Positions 7,085-15,410 of a DNA stretch of 64,000 bases are shown in pieces. Location of the stretch: assembly GCA_946182865.1 (NCBI GenBank), contig CAMHAV010000001.1, positions 1 through 64,000 on the forward strand, in the 5' to 3' direction. The translations under genes and the position numbers were made by a program. The stretch is from an uncultured Clostridia bacterium (GTDB lineage Bacteria; Bacillota; Clostridia; Oscillospirales; Acutalibacteraceae). The notes beneath the pieces were generated by a model. That model was not told the origin of the DNA, made no database searches, and saw nothing but the letters and a program-made list of their open reading frames with translations. Each line of letters begins with the position of its first letter. The stretch's first letter is position 1.

Positions 7085-7190
7085 GTTGTCAAATCGTTGT
7101 CATTAGTACGCTAAAGCCGTAGAAACCGCGCAAAATGAAGGTTCTTAGGCTTGTCGCCACTATTCCCACTCGATCGTAGCGGGTGGCTTG
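7085..7190. other. Candidate attachment site region at the guaA 3' end
   Basis: The element abuts the 3' end of guaA, whose last codons (KPPATIEWE, ~7163-7189) are highly conserved and are a reported integration target of genomic islands. Two direct GTTGTCA repeats, 11 bp apart (7085-7091, 7096-7102), lie about 55 bp from the gene end and look like integrase arm sites. The core should be a direct repeat shared with the left end, which is not in the window. Confidence 0.5.
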
Positions 7191-8695
7191 CTGGTAATAT
7201 CGTAGACAATTCTGTTGATATGTTTAACCTCATTGACAATGCGATTGGAAGCAGTTTCCAGAACGTCATAAGGAATGCGCGCCCAATCGGCGGTCATAAA
7301 GTCGATGGTCTTAACGGCGCGGAGGGCAACTGTATAATCGTAGGTTCTCGCGTCGCCCATGACGCCCACCGAACGCATATCGGTGAGAACGGCGAAGTAC
7401 TGGTTGATGTCCCTGTCAAGGCCTGCCTTGGCAATTTCCTCGCGGAAGATCGCGTCGGCCTCGCGCAGAATGCTGAGCTTGTATTCCGTGATTTCCCCAA
7501 GGCATCTCACGGCAAGACCGGGACCAGGGAAAGGCTGGCGGAATACGAGATAATCCGGAATACCCAGTTCCAATCCCGCGCGTCGCACCTCGTCCTTAAA
7601 CAGATAGCGCAGCGGTTCGACAATTTCCTCAAAGTCAATGTGTTCCGGCAGTCCGCCGACATTGTGATGGCTCTTGATGTTCGCCGCGTCGCCGGTGCCG
7701 CTCTCGATGACGTCGGGATAAATGGTACCCTGCACCAAATAATCCACCTTGCCGATCTTCTTGGCTTCCGCCTCGAACACGCGGATAAATTCCTCGCCAA
7801 TGATCTTGCGTTTCTTTTCGGGTTCGGTCACGCCCGCCAGATTGCCGAGAAATCTGTCCTGCGCGTTGACACGAATCATATTGATATCAAACTGCTCCTT
7901 GAAGACCTTCTCGACCTCGTCGCCCTCATTCTTGCGAAGCAATCCGTTGTCCACAAAGATGCAGGTAAGCTGCTTTCCGACAGCCTTGTGAATCATCACA
8001 GCGGCCACAGAGCTGTCCACGCCGCCCGACAATGCGCAAAGCACCTTCTTGTCTCCTATCTTCTCCCGCAGCGCCGCAACGGTTTCATCCACAAAGGACT
8101 CCATCGTCCAGTCACCCGCCGCCCGGCATACGTCATAAAGGAAAGAATGCAGCATTTTGTCGCCCTCGGCAGTGTGCTGCACTTCGAGATGGAACTGCAC
8201 CGCGTAAAGATTCCTTTCGGGGTTCTCCATCGCAGCCACGGGGCAGGCGTCACTGTGGGCAGAGGAAACAAAGCCCTCCGGAAGCTTCGCGATATAGTCG
8301 GTGTGGCTCATCCACACCACAGTATTTTCCGCCACCTCTTTGAACAGGGGGGAAGTCTTGTCCGGCACGATTTCGGTCTTGCCGTATTCGCGCACCGGCG
8401 CCGCCTTGACCTCGCCGCCGAGCAAATGCGCCATTAACTGCGCGCCGTAGCAAATGCCCAGCACAGGAACGCCCAAGTCAAATATGGCGGGCGAATATTT
8501 CGGGGCGGCTTCCTCATAAACGCTGTTGGGTCCGCCGGTAAAGATAATGCCTATATAGCCCTCCGCCTTGATCTGGTCGATAGGCGTCTTGTAGGGCTTC
8601 ACTTCAGCATACACACCCAGATCACGCACACGCCGCGCGATAAGCTGGTTATACTGTCCGCCAAAATCCAGAACCAGTATTTTCTGATGTTCCAC
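7160..8695 (-). CDS. guaA: GMP synthase (glutamine-hydrolysing)
   Basis: Converts XMP, glutamine and ATP to GMP, the last step of guanine nucleotide synthesis. The 511-residue protein has an N-terminal class I glutamine amidotransferase domain with the nucleophile in GICYGAQ (Cys82) and the triad His169/Glu171 in FHLEVQHT (Leu replaces the usual Pro). The ATP-pyrophosphatase loop LSGGVDSS (222-229) follows, then the C-terminal dimerization domain ending PPATIEWE. The start is GTG with AAAGGA eight bases upstream. It has its own promoter. The gene is intact although a mobile element sits directly after its stop, as expected if the insertion regenerates the gene end. Confidence 0.97.
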   Translation of the reverse strand: MEHQKILVLDFGGQYNQLIARRVRDLGVYAEVKPYKTPIDQIKAEGYIGIIFTGGPNSVYEEAAPKYSPAIFDLGVPVLGICYGAQLMAHLLGGEVKAAPVREYGKTEIVPDKTSPLFKEVAENTVVWMSHTDYIAKLPEGFVSSAHSDACPVAAMENPERNLYAVQFHLEVQHTAEGDKMLHSFLYDVCRAAGDWTMESFVDETVAALREKIGDKKVLCALSGGVDSSVAAVMIHKAVGKQLTCIFVDNGLLRKNEGDEVEKVFKEQFDINMIRVNAQDRFLGNLAGVTEPEKKRKIIGEEFIRVFEAEAKKIGKVDYLVQGTIYPDVIESGTGDAANIKSHHNVGGLPEHIDFEEIVEPLRYLFKDEVRRAGLELGIPDYLVFRQPFPGPGLAVRCLGEITEYKLSILREADAIFREEIAKAGLDRDINQYFAVLTDMRSVGVMGDARTYDYTVALRAVKTIDFMTADWARIPYDVLETASNRIVNEVKHINRIVYDITSKPPATIEWE

Positions 8696-8739
8696 ACTAT
8701 CACGTTCCTTTGCCGTTTATTTTTCATTTATATTAGAAT

Positions 8740-8768
8740 ATTTTACAACAGTTTTGTCTGCTTTGCAA
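8740..8768 (-). promoter_or_regulatory. Promoter of guaA
   Basis: Minus-strand -35 TTGCAA (8768-8763), 17-bp spacer, -10 TAAAAT (8745-8740). The predicted leader is only about 40 bases, too short for a purine riboswitch, and none is seen. Confidence 0.65.
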
Positions 8769-8832
8769 GGTCAATATCCGATAAATTTTCATTCACATTC
8801 CGTGCAAAAACAGGGGATTGCGCTAAATGCGG

Positions 8833-9177
8833 TCAGATAACCTTTAATTCAATGCCCAGCACGCCGTATTGCGCCTGCTTCTCCGGCGAATAATACGCGT
8901 CCATATCCTCCGGCTTGGCGTCGGGCAGCTGATCCTCCGTATAGCCGCAGGCGAGCAGCGGCAAGGCTTCATACAGCCGGGCAAAGGACGGAAATCGGTG
9001 CAGTGCGATTACCTCCGTCAATACGGTTTCTTCGGGACGTGCCAGACTGCGGAATACAATCCTGTCCCCCACCTTGACCTGCTGCCTTTTTTCGTCGTTC
9101 AGCCGCAGTTCGATGGTCTTTTTGCCGTCTCTGATCTGTTCAAACGGCGCCTTGTTTAATTTCATTTCGTGTGTCAT
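8833..9177 (-). CDS. ASCH domain protein
   Basis: A 114-residue protein made up of an ASCH (PUA-like beta barrel) domain. The opening MKLNKAPFEQIRDGKKTIELRLNDEKRQQVKVGDRIVF pattern shows the strand-helix-strand with the E-x-R-x-N/D signature of this family. The family is thought to bind RNA or nucleotide derivatives, and one bacterial member (YqfB) hydrolyses N4-acetylcytidine. The ATG overlaps the stop of a 41-codon ORF upstream (ATGA), suggesting coupled translation. Substrate here is unknown. Confidence 0.8.
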   Translation of the reverse strand: MTHEMKLNKAPFEQIRDGKKTIELRLNDEKRQQVKVGDRIVFRSLARPEETVLTEVIALHRFPSFARLYEALPLLACGYTEDQLPDAKPEDMDAYYSPEKQAQYGVLGIELKVI

Positions 9178-9299
9178 CTGTCGCTCTCCACTCCACCGAT
9201 AATGATATTCAGCAATCCTTGCAGGGACGCCTGCATCACATAATCGCCCCCAAAACGAACCAGCCTTTTTGGGTCTGTTAATATTTCGTCTTGATTCAT
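9174..9299 (-). CDS. Small 41-residue ORF coupled to the ASCH gene
   Basis: An ATG at 9299 with GGGAGG thirteen bases upstream opens a 41-codon frame that ends in an ATGA overlap with the ASCH start. The peptide (with GGDYVMQASLQGLLNII in its middle) has no recognised domain. Overlap plus a ribosome site make translation plausible; it may be a real small protein or a leader that couples translation. Confidence 0.45.
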   Translation of the reverse strand: MNQDEILTDPKRLVRFGGDYVMQASLQGLLNIIIGGVESDR

Positions 9300-9350
9300 T
9301 TTTACGTCACGTCCTCCCAAAAAGACAATACCTCTTTTGGTTTCAAAGTA

Positions 9351-9390
9351 AAAACATCCGATGACTCCTTGTCGAAATCACCGGATGAAA
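9351..9390 (-). terminator. Terminator of the purA-membrane protein operon
   Basis: On the minus strand CATCCG/CGGATG (9382-9387 with 9355-9360) plus an inner TGA/TCA pair form a hairpin followed by TTTTTACTTTG. Confidence 0.65.
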
Positions 9391-9406
9391 TACTTTACTG
9401 CCGTTG

Positions 9407-10336
9407 TTACCTTGCAAAAATATTCTTTACGAGCGCGTCGACCCAATTGGCTGACAGCAGACCGCCCAAACAGCAGGAGGAAGCAAGTCTTCGCTCCAAG
9501 TTAAACCAGAAGTCAGAGATGGCCTCCACCAGAAAAGCGAGGACAATGCCCAATATCGTAAAGAGCGGATAGGCAATTGCTTTGGGAATCGGGACAGCCG
9601 CATACACATATTTGAAAAGCTCCATCTCAACATTTATGACAATAAGTACTGACATAAGAGAAAAATGACTGAAGAGAAACGAAAAGAAGACAACCAATAA
9701 ACCAATCATAAATAGGATGAAAAGTGCCAGCTGAAGCAGAGTAGGTTCATCTCCTACATCAGAAAAAGCATTCTTTGTGAAACCGTATAGAAGGTTCACG
9801 CTCCACGGAACTATATAGTATAAAAAAATCGACAGAAAATAAAACAGGATATTCTGCAGCATAAATGACGAAAGAAATTTTTGGATCTTAGTGTAGCGAT
9901 TCCATTTGCATTCTGCGTAGCTGTTGACGATTTTTAGCGTCAAACTCGGCAAAAGCATCGCAAAGATAATCATCGCATAGTTGACCAGACTCATTTCAGA
10001 GTAAAATCCGATATTCAGATATAAAAACATGATGGCAAAATCCAGTATACCGTAAAACGTAAACCATATGCCGAATAACACCGGATTGCCTATCTGACCG
10101 ACCAGCGAAAATGTATCAGGATCCTTTAATTCAGCGATTTTTGGATTTATTTCCACTGCAGCGGAAATGTCGATGCTTTCCCACGGAGCGAAGAAATGGC
10201 TGATCACCATCACCGCCAGGTACACGACAGTCAAAACGAGCAGCGGGCGCAGATTCCATACCTTTTTTTCGTTTTCCATGGGAACAACAGGCATTTGATT
10301 GGGTATTCCATAATCGGGAGGTGTGTAATTGTTCAT
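9407..10336 (-). CDS. Multi-pass membrane protein of unknown function
   Basis: A 309-residue protein with a short proline-rich cytoplasmic start and six to seven predicted membrane helices, at roughly residues 32-48, 88-110, 115-135, 155-175, 205-235 and 250-275. I recognise no family motif. It starts 11 bases after the purA stop and is followed by a terminator, so it is probably cotranscribed with purA, but nothing else links the two functionally. Confidence 0.75.
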   Translation of the reverse strand: MNNYTPPDYGIPNQMPVVPMENEKKVWNLRPLLVLTVVYLAVMVISHFFAPWESIDISAAVEINPKIAELKDPDTFSLVGQIGNPVLFGIWFTFYGILDFAIMFLYLNIGFYSEMSLVNYAMIIFAMLLPSLTLKIVNSYAECKWNRYTKIQKFLSSFMLQNILFYFLSIFLYYIVPWSVNLLYGFTKNAFSDVGDEPTLLQLALFILFMIGLLVVFFSFLFSHFSLMSVLIVINVEMELFKYVYAAVPIPKAIAYPLFTILGIVLAFLVEAISDFWFNLERRLASSCCLGGLLSANWVDALVKNIFAR

Positions 10337-10347
10337 TGTGACCTCCG

Positions 10348-11625
10348 TTATCTATAGATAACCTCTTCGCGGCCGGGGCCGTTAGAGAGAATATCGATCG
10401 GGAAGCCGATCTGCCCCTCGATGAATTCGATGTACTTGCGGCAGTTTTCAGGAAGCTCCTCGTAATTCTTAATGCCGCGCACGTCCTGCTTCCATCCCGG
10501 CAGGTTCTGGAGTACCGGCTTGGCCTTGGCAAGCAGATGCGTGACAGGGAATTCGTGGGTAATCTGTCCGTCAATCTCATAGCCCACACATACGGGGATT
10601 TCATCCAGATAGCCCAGCACGTCAAGGTTGGTCATGGCCACCTTGGTGGTACCCTGTGCCATGCAGCCGTAGCGGGTCGCCACACAATCGAACCAGCCCA
10701 CTCTGCGCGGTCTGCCCGTCGTTGCGCCGAATTCGCCCTTGTCTCCGCCGCGTCTGCGCAGTTCGTCCGCTTCGTCACCGAAGATTTCGCTGACAAATTC
10801 GCCCGCGCCCACGGAGCTTGAATACGCCTTGGTCACGGTAATGACTTCAGAAATGGCTCTCGCGGGAATACCCGCGCCCACCGCGCCGTATCCGGCCAGT
10901 GTGGAGGAAGACGTGACCATCGGATAAATGCCGAAATCGGTATCCTTCAGCGAACCGAGCTGACCCTCTAAAAGAATGTTCTTGTTCTCGCGAACCGCTC
11001 TTTGCACGAATTCAAAGGTATTTGCCACATAAGGCGTGACAATCTCCTTGCACTTCATGAGATAATCATAAATTTCCTGCTCGGAAATCTCCGGCTTGTT
11101 GTAGAGATGCTTAATCATGGTATTCTTGAGTTCCAGCACCTTTTTGATCTTCTCTCTGAGATATTCCTCGTCGGCAAACAGCTCGTTGACCTGGAAGCCG
11201 ATCTTGGAATACTTATCCGAATAGAAGGGAGCAATGCCCGACTTGGTCGAGCCAAAGGCCTTACCGCCCAAACGTTCCTCCTCATACACGTCAAACAGCA
11301 CATGATAGGGCATAATGAGCTGCGCGCGCTCCGAAATCAGAATCTTAGGTGTGGGAACCCCCTGCTCCACCACATAGGCAAGCTCTTTTTCAAATTTCAT
11401 CAAATCAAGCGCCACGCCGTTGCCGATGATGTTGACGGTATGCTGATGGCACACGCCCGACGGCAGCAGATGCAGCGCAAATCTGCCAAAATTATTGATA
11501 ATCGTGTGACCCGCGTTGGCACCGCCCTGAAAGCGAATGACGATATCCGACTCGGCGGCAAGCATATCCGTAATCTTTCCCTTGCCCTCGTCGCCCCAGT
11601 TGGCTCCTACAATTGCTCTAACCAA
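10348..11625 (-). CDS. purA: Adenylosuccinate synthase
   Basis: Joins IMP and aspartate using GTP to make adenylosuccinate, the first committed step to AMP. The 425-residue protein begins with the family signature VGANWGDEGKGKITD (P-loop-like GDEGKGK at 11-17). It contains GGANAGHTI and the catalytic-lysine/GTP loop region, and ends with the usual SNGPGREEVI. The start codon is TTG, with GGAG ten bases upstream; no in-frame ATG is suitable. A consensus promoter lies 64 bases upstream. Confidence 0.96.
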   Translation of the reverse strand: MVRAIVGANWGDEGKGKITDMLAAESDIVIRFQGGANAGHTIINNFGRFALHLLPSGVCHQHTVNIIGNGVALDLMKFEKELAYVVEQGVPTPKILISERAQLIMPYHVLFDVYEEERLGGKAFGSTKSGIAPFYSDKYSKIGFQVNELFADEEYLREKIKKVLELKNTMIKHLYNKPEISEQEIYDYLMKCKEIVTPYVANTFEFVQRAVRENKNILLEGQLGSLKDTDFGIYPMVTSSSTLAGYGAVGAGIPARAISEVITVTKAYSSSVGAGEFVSEIFGDEADELRRRGGDKGEFGATTGRPRRVGWFDCVATRYGCMAQGTTKVAMTNLDVLGYLDEIPVCVGYEIDGQITHEFPVTHLLAKAKPVLQNLPGWKQDVRGIKNYEELPENCRKYIEFIEGQIGFPIDILSNGPGREEVIYR

Positions 11626-11688
11626 TCACGCTCAACTCCATTTTTCTGTAATAACGCATTGAAGCATGATTGCTCCAATAACTACAAT

Positions 11689-11717
11689 ATTATATTACAA
11701 TTCTGTTCGACTGTCAA
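11689..11717 (-). promoter_or_regulatory. Promoter of purA
   Basis: A consensus promoter on the minus strand: -35 TTGACA (11717-11712), 17-bp spacer, -10 TATAAT (11694-11689). The stretch from here to the feoB stop at 11858 holds nothing else I can identify. Confidence 0.85.
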
Positions 11718-11857
11718 CGATAATTTTGATATTTTGTCTGCAAAATCATAAAAAAAGCTCGTCATATTCGGCAACATTCATTAAATTTGCCCAATCCCCC
11801 AGTCAATCGTTGTAAATTACAGAAAAACCACACCAAACCATCACCCATATCCACGCG

Positions 11858-14032
11858 TCAGAAACCGATGACGCCGGCTGCCAGCGACACCGCCATACAG
11901 ATCGCGCATCCAAGCGCCGCCGGAATGACGATAGCCGCCGCCGTCCACTTGGCACTGCCCGTTTCCTTATAAATCGTCATGCAGGTGGTGGCGCACGGCC
12001 AGTGCATGAGCGAAAACAGCATGACGCAGATAGCCGTGTGAAGCGTCCAGCCGTTGGCGATCAGCAGTTCATGCAGCGCCGTCAGATCGCTGATATCGGT
12101 CAGCGTTCCCTGCGACAGATACATCATCAGCATGAGGGGGATGACAATTTCATTGGCGGGAAATCCCAGCAAAAACGCCATCAGAATGACCCCATCCATC
12201 CCCAACAGCCGTCCCGCAGGGTCAAGCCACCCGCTGCATGCCGACAGCAGGTTGCCGTCCCCTACACGAAGATGGGCCGCCAGCCAGATCACCGCTCCCG
12301 CAGGCGCCGCCGCCGCAACCGCACGTCCCAGCACAAACAGCGTACGGTCCAGCACCGAGCGCACAATGACGCTCACCACCTGCGGGCGGCGATAGGGCGG
12401 CAGTTCCAGCGTAAAGGAGGACGGCTGCCCTTTGAGCAGCGTCATCGACAGCGCCTTGGACACCGCAAACGTTGCCGCAAGCCCGAAACATATCACGCCT
12501 GTGAGCAGGACAGCGCCCAGCAGCGAATCCCACGGAGCCGCCCAACTGCCCAGACAAAACATGGCGATGAGCGCCGTCAGCATGGGAAACCGCCCATTGC
12601 AGGGGACAAAGCTGTTGGTGAGAATGGCGATCAACCGCTCCCGCGGGGAGTCGATGATACGGCACCCCGTCACGCCCACCGCATTGCAGCCGAAGCCCAT
12701 GCAGGCGGTAAGCGCCTGTTTGCCGCACGCGCCGCATTGACGGAACCGGCAGTCGAGATTGAACGCCACGCGCGGCAGATAGCCCGCATCCTCGAGCAGC
12801 GTAAAAAGAGGGAAGAAAATCGCCATCGGCGGCAGCATAACCGACACCACCCACGTCAGCACCCGATAGACCCCATCCATCAACAGTCCGCACAGCCAAT
12901 CCGGCGCATTTACCGTTAACAGCACATGGCGCAGGGGACTTTCCGACTTGGTAAACAGTGACGTCAGCCACGCGGACGGCACATTCGCTCCGGCAACCGT
13001 GAGCCAGAACACCACGGCGAGAAGCGCCAGCATACAGAGTTTTCCCGTCACCCGCCCCGTAAATATCTTATCAAGTTTGTCAAATCTGTCAACCCGCGTC
13101 TCCCCCTTCGCTGCCGCAGGGCTTTCGTCGCTCGTCACACAGCGTTCGGCAATGCTCTCGGCGGCGCGAATGCGGCAGGCCGTCACCGTGGCGGCTACGG
13201 TTTCTCCGGTAAAGCCTTTCTCATAAAGGTTTGCTTTTTGGCGATCGGTCACATTTCTGACCTCCCCGGTCTGCCGGATATCGAAGCCGACCTTCCGCTG
13301 AAAGGCATTCAGATAGGTCACGTCGTTTTCGAGAATTTTGAGCGCCGTGCCGCGTGTGCTGATCTTTCCGGCTTTCGCCGTGTTCTGCATTGTTTGCGTA
13401 ACCGCGTCTTCCAGTTCATTTAACGCACGGTCGATCCCATGAGGATATCTGACGCGGTAGGGACGCTGTTTTCCACCGCCGCACAAACGCGCCGCCTCTT
13501 TCACCAACTTGTCAATACCTTCTCCCCTCGCCGCCGAGGTCTTGACCACAGGTACCCCAAGCAGGGCGGACAGTTTTGACGCGTCCACCCGAACGCCTTT
13601 CCGTTCCGCTTCGTCATTCAGATTAACGCACACCATGAGACGGTCGGTCATCTCCGCGATTTGCAGCACCAAGGCCAGATGACGTTCCAGCGCGCCCGCG
13701 TCACACACCACCATGACCGCATCGGGCGCGTCAAAACACAAAAATTCCGCCGCCGCTTCTTCCTCCGCCGAGTGCGGGGTGAGGGAATACATACCCGGAA
13801 TATCCACCAGCCGATAGCGCGTCCCCTCGTATTCAAAAAAACCCGAAGCGGTCGCGACGGTCTTGCCCGGCCAGTTGCCTGTATGCTGGTGCATACCCGT
13901 CAGACGGTTGAACACGGTGCTCTTTCCAACATTCGGATTGCCCGCCAGCGCAACGGCTTTTACCGTCTGCCCCATGCCGTTTTTCTCATCGGCACGCCGC
14001 TTTTTCCACTTTCTTCCGATTTTCACCCGCAT
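11858..14032 (-). CDS. feoB: Ferrous iron transporter FeoB
   Basis: A 724-residue Fe(II) permease of the inner membrane. The N-terminal GTPase domain shows G1 GNPNVGKST (31-39), G3 DIPG (77-80) and NLND as G4. A helical GDI-like region follows, then about eight membrane helices with the two Gate repeats; the conserved core PPMAIFFPLFTLLEDAGYLPR is visible. A cytoplasmic Cys-rich loop CRFRQCGACGKQALTACMG resembles that of other clostridial FeoB. The long start at 14032 is chosen because AAGGAG lies nine bases upstream; the alternative internal ATG at 13975 has no ribosome site. It overlaps feoA by 46 bases. Confidence 0.95.
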   Translation of the reverse strand: MRVKIGRKWKKRRADEKNGMGQTVKAVALAGNPNVGKSTVFNRLTGMHQHTGNWPGKTVATASGFFEYEGTRYRLVDIPGMYSLTPHSAEEEAAAEFLCFDAPDAVMVVCDAGALERHLALVLQIAEMTDRLMVCVNLNDEAERKGVRVDASKLSALLGVPVVKTSAARGEGIDKLVKEAARLCGGGKQRPYRVRYPHGIDRALNELEDAVTQTMQNTAKAGKISTRGTALKILENDVTYLNAFQRKVGFDIRQTGEVRNVTDRQKANLYEKGFTGETVAATVTACRIRAAESIAERCVTSDESPAAAKGETRVDRFDKLDKIFTGRVTGKLCMLALLAVVFWLTVAGANVPSAWLTSLFTKSESPLRHVLLTVNAPDWLCGLLMDGVYRVLTWVVSVMLPPMAIFFPLFTLLEDAGYLPRVAFNLDCRFRQCGACGKQALTACMGFGCNAVGVTGCRIIDSPRERLIAILTNSFVPCNGRFPMLTALIAMFCLGSWAAPWDSLLGAVLLTGVICFGLAATFAVSKALSMTLLKGQPSSFTLELPPYRRPQVVSVIVRSVLDRTLFVLGRAVAAAAPAGAVIWLAAHLRVGDGNLLSACSGWLDPAGRLLGMDGVILMAFLLGFPANEIVIPLMLMMYLSQGTLTDISDLTALHELLIANGWTLHTAICVMLFSLMHWPCATTCMTIYKETGSAKWTAAAIVIPAALGCAICMAVSLAAGVIGF

Positions 14033-14354
14033 CGTCGCCCGCTCCTTCCGTGTTCCCGTGTTTCCGTGTTTTCATGGTTGACTCCACCGCAATGGCGGCG
14101 CTGTCGCTCTTTCTCAGCGCGATCACGGTTCCGCGCAGCCGATATGCCGCCGGATCGCCTGCCGCCGCCGTAAACAACCGCTTTACCCGCGTGCCCTCAA
14201 TAAAACCCAGTTCCGTAAGCCGCCGTCGGAGGGGACAGTTCTCATCCACAGAGACCACTCTCCCCCACTCCCCGTCGCGCAAATCGCATAATTTCCGCAA
14301 TGCTTTCACCGCCCGTTCTGCTAACCGCCTGTTCCGATGGACTGTATGCCACAC
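13986..14354 (-). CDS. feoA: FeoA-domain protein
   Basis: A SH3-like FeoA domain (LRDGEWGRVVSVDENCPLRRRLTELGF, then FIEGTRVKRLF and YRLRGTVIALRKSDS) that assists FeoB. The frame is open to 14444, but that ATG lies inside the toxN terminator hairpin. The GTG at 14354 with AAAGGA eight bases upstream is the better start. That gives 122 residues, longer than the usual ~75, because a charged C-terminal tail runs 46 bases into feoB. No clear promoter was found in the 60 bases left between terminator and start; a dyad TGTGAG-N8-CTCACA sits at 14396-14415. Confidence 0.85.
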   Translation of the reverse strand: MWHTVHRNRRLAERAVKALRKLCDLRDGEWGRVVSVDENCPLRRRLTELGFIEGTRVKRLFTAAAGDPAAYRLRGTVIALRKSDSAAIAVESTMKTRKHGNTEGAGDDAGENRKKVEKAACR

Positions 14355-14414
14355 GCAGACGTTCCTTTTGTCAGAATATGCGGTGCATGGGAAGATGTGA
14401 GACAAATCCCTCAC

Positions 14415-14458
14415 AAAAACGCCCTGCCTTCTGAGTTTTTTCACTCAGGCAGCAGGGC
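14415..14458 (-). terminator. Terminator of the toxIN locus
   Basis: A two-tier hairpin on the minus strand: GCCCTGC/GCAGGGC (14458-14452 with 14427-14421) and CTGAGT/ACTCAG inside, followed by GTTTTTG. It closes the toxin gene and separates it from feoA. Confidence 0.8.
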
Positions 14459-14515
14459 ATTGAAGATTTACATTTATCTTTATCAAATAATTTGTCAATA
14501 TGACATGGCAAGTGT

Positions 14516-15031
14516 TTATAATGATTCATGTAGTGCCATATACCTGACACAAGCTTCTTCCAATAGTTCAAAATCACAACTATGCTGATTAAGTTCGGAA
14601 TATTTTCCACTTCTCACACGCTGATACGTTTTAAGGGCACGGCTGAATATTTTATCTCTGTTGCGCCTGCAAAAAGCCAATTCTTTGCTGATATGTACCC
14701 TGTTATTTTCAATGGGTAAGGCATTGATATCAAGCTTCTGCAACATATTCTTTGGAACAGGAATCATAAAGTTGAATCGCAGTGAACCTAAAATATGACG
14801 GTCAGATTTGTCTTTTATCAGCATTAAGTCCTGCTGTTTTCGTGAATAGGAAGAAACAGGTACAAAATAAGAAACGCCATTCATATCTAACACTGTTCCA
14901 AAAACAAACTTGCCTGTATTCCGATAATGAATATTGGGAACACAAGTGAATCCTCGCTTTTCTATTTCTGTTTGCTTCAAATAATCAATGTAATCGCTGT
15001 TGATATAATAAAAATAGGGACCTAAAGCCAT
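14516..15031 (-). CDS. toxN: ToxN/AbiQ-family type III endoribonuclease toxin
   Basis: A 171-residue toxin of the ToxN/AbiQ superfamily, endoribonucleases inhibited by a repeat RNA. Its landmarks line up in order with ToxN: FYYINSDYIDYLKQTE (7-22), KFVFGTVLDMNGVSYFVPVSS (41-61, holding the Ser-Ser and Lys65 near the known Thr/Ser/Lys active site), SLRFNFMIPVPKNMLQKLDI (83-102) and KELAFCRRNRDKIFSRA (116-132). Length equals the usual size. GGGAGG lies ten bases before the ATG. Directly upstream are a terminator and 2.8 copies of a 35-nt repeat on the same strand, the diagnostic toxI-toxN layout. Such loci give growth control or phage defence by abortive infection. Confidence 0.9.
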   Translation of the reverse strand: MALGPYFYYINSDYIDYLKQTEIEKRGFTCVPNIHYRNTGKFVFGTVLDMNGVSYFVPVSSYSRKQQDLMLIKDKSDRHILGSLRFNFMIPVPKNMLQKLDINALPIENNRVHISKELAFCRRNRDKIFSRALKTYQRVRSGKYSELNQHSCDFELLEEACVRYMALHESL

Positions 15032-15061
15032 TCTTTAGTTTCCTCCCGATAAAACAGCAAA

Positions 15062-15087
15062 GGGAAAGAAAGCACACTTTCTTTCCC
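15062..15087 (-). terminator. Terminator between RNA antitoxin and toxN
   Basis: A perfect 11-bp stem (15087-15077 with 15072-15062) with a 4-base loop, followed by a short T-run before the toxN ribosome site. In type III systems this terminator sets the excess of antitoxin RNA over toxin mRNA. Confidence 0.85.
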
Positions 15088-15103
15088 CGCGTTGATTGCA
15101 AAA

Positions 15104-15202
15104 GTCTGCCCTTAGTGGCGGTGAGCGCCAATCCTTCCGTCTGCCCTTAGTGGCGGTGAGCGCCAATCCTTCCGTCTGCCCTTAATGGTGGTGAGCGCCA
15201 AT
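15104..15202 (-). ncRNA. toxI: ToxI-like RNA antitoxin: 2.8 x 35-nt tandem repeats
   Basis: Two identical 35-nt units (15104-15138, 15139-15173) and a 29-nt diverged unit (15174-15202, two substitutions) lie in tandem between promoter and toxN. On the transcribed minus strand each unit holds GGCG-CTCAC-CGCC, a stem suited to the pseudoknot fold of ToxI/antiQ RNAs, and ends AAGGGCAGAC. The 35-nt unit and 2.8 copies resemble the AbiQ antitoxin. Processing by the toxin into single-unit RNAs is expected but not shown. Confidence 0.85.
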
Positions 15203-15232
15203 AAAACGAGCAATCATTCGTTCTTCAATATG

Positions 15233-15261
15233 ATTATACATCAGCCTTGCTTTTATGTCAA
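15233..15261 (-). promoter_or_regulatory. Promoter of the toxI-toxN locus
   Basis: A perfect sigma-A promoter on the minus strand: -35 TTGACA (15261-15256), 17-bp spacer, -10 TATAAT (15238-15233). Transcription would start near 15226, just before the first repeat. Confidence 0.9.
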
Positions 15262-15336
15262 GCGTTATGCCAATCATTTTATCGGGAGCAGACGCATTAT
15301 AAATTATAAATTCTACCTGACAATCGCCTGATTCAG

Positions 15337-15366
15337 TTGCAATCTGCCACCCATCTGTGATATAAT
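15337..15366 (+). promoter_or_regulatory. Promoter of the PHP phosphatase gene
   Basis: -35 TTGCAA (15337-15342), 18-bp spacer, -10 TATAAT (15361-15366), followed by GGGAGG ten bases before the ATG at 15411. Confidence 0.75.
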
Positions 15367-15410
15367 AATTAGGATATAAAATATAAAAAAACGCGGGAGG
15401 GTTCCCAAAA

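Noticed and set aside
7151-8437. Long plus-strand frame of 428 codons opposite guaA
   Set aside because: It is the antisense shadow of guaA; its protein has no family pattern and no ribosome site, while the other strand is a full GMP synthase.
14396-14415. TGTGAG-N8-CTCACA as a CRP/FNR-type site for feoAB
   Set aside because: The spacing between TGTGA and TCACA is 10 rather than 6 bases, so it does not fit that class; noted only as a dyad.
15104-15202. Short tandem repeats considered as a CRISPR array
   Set aside because: Units are contiguous with no unique spacers and no cas genes lie nearby; the ToxI interpretation fits.
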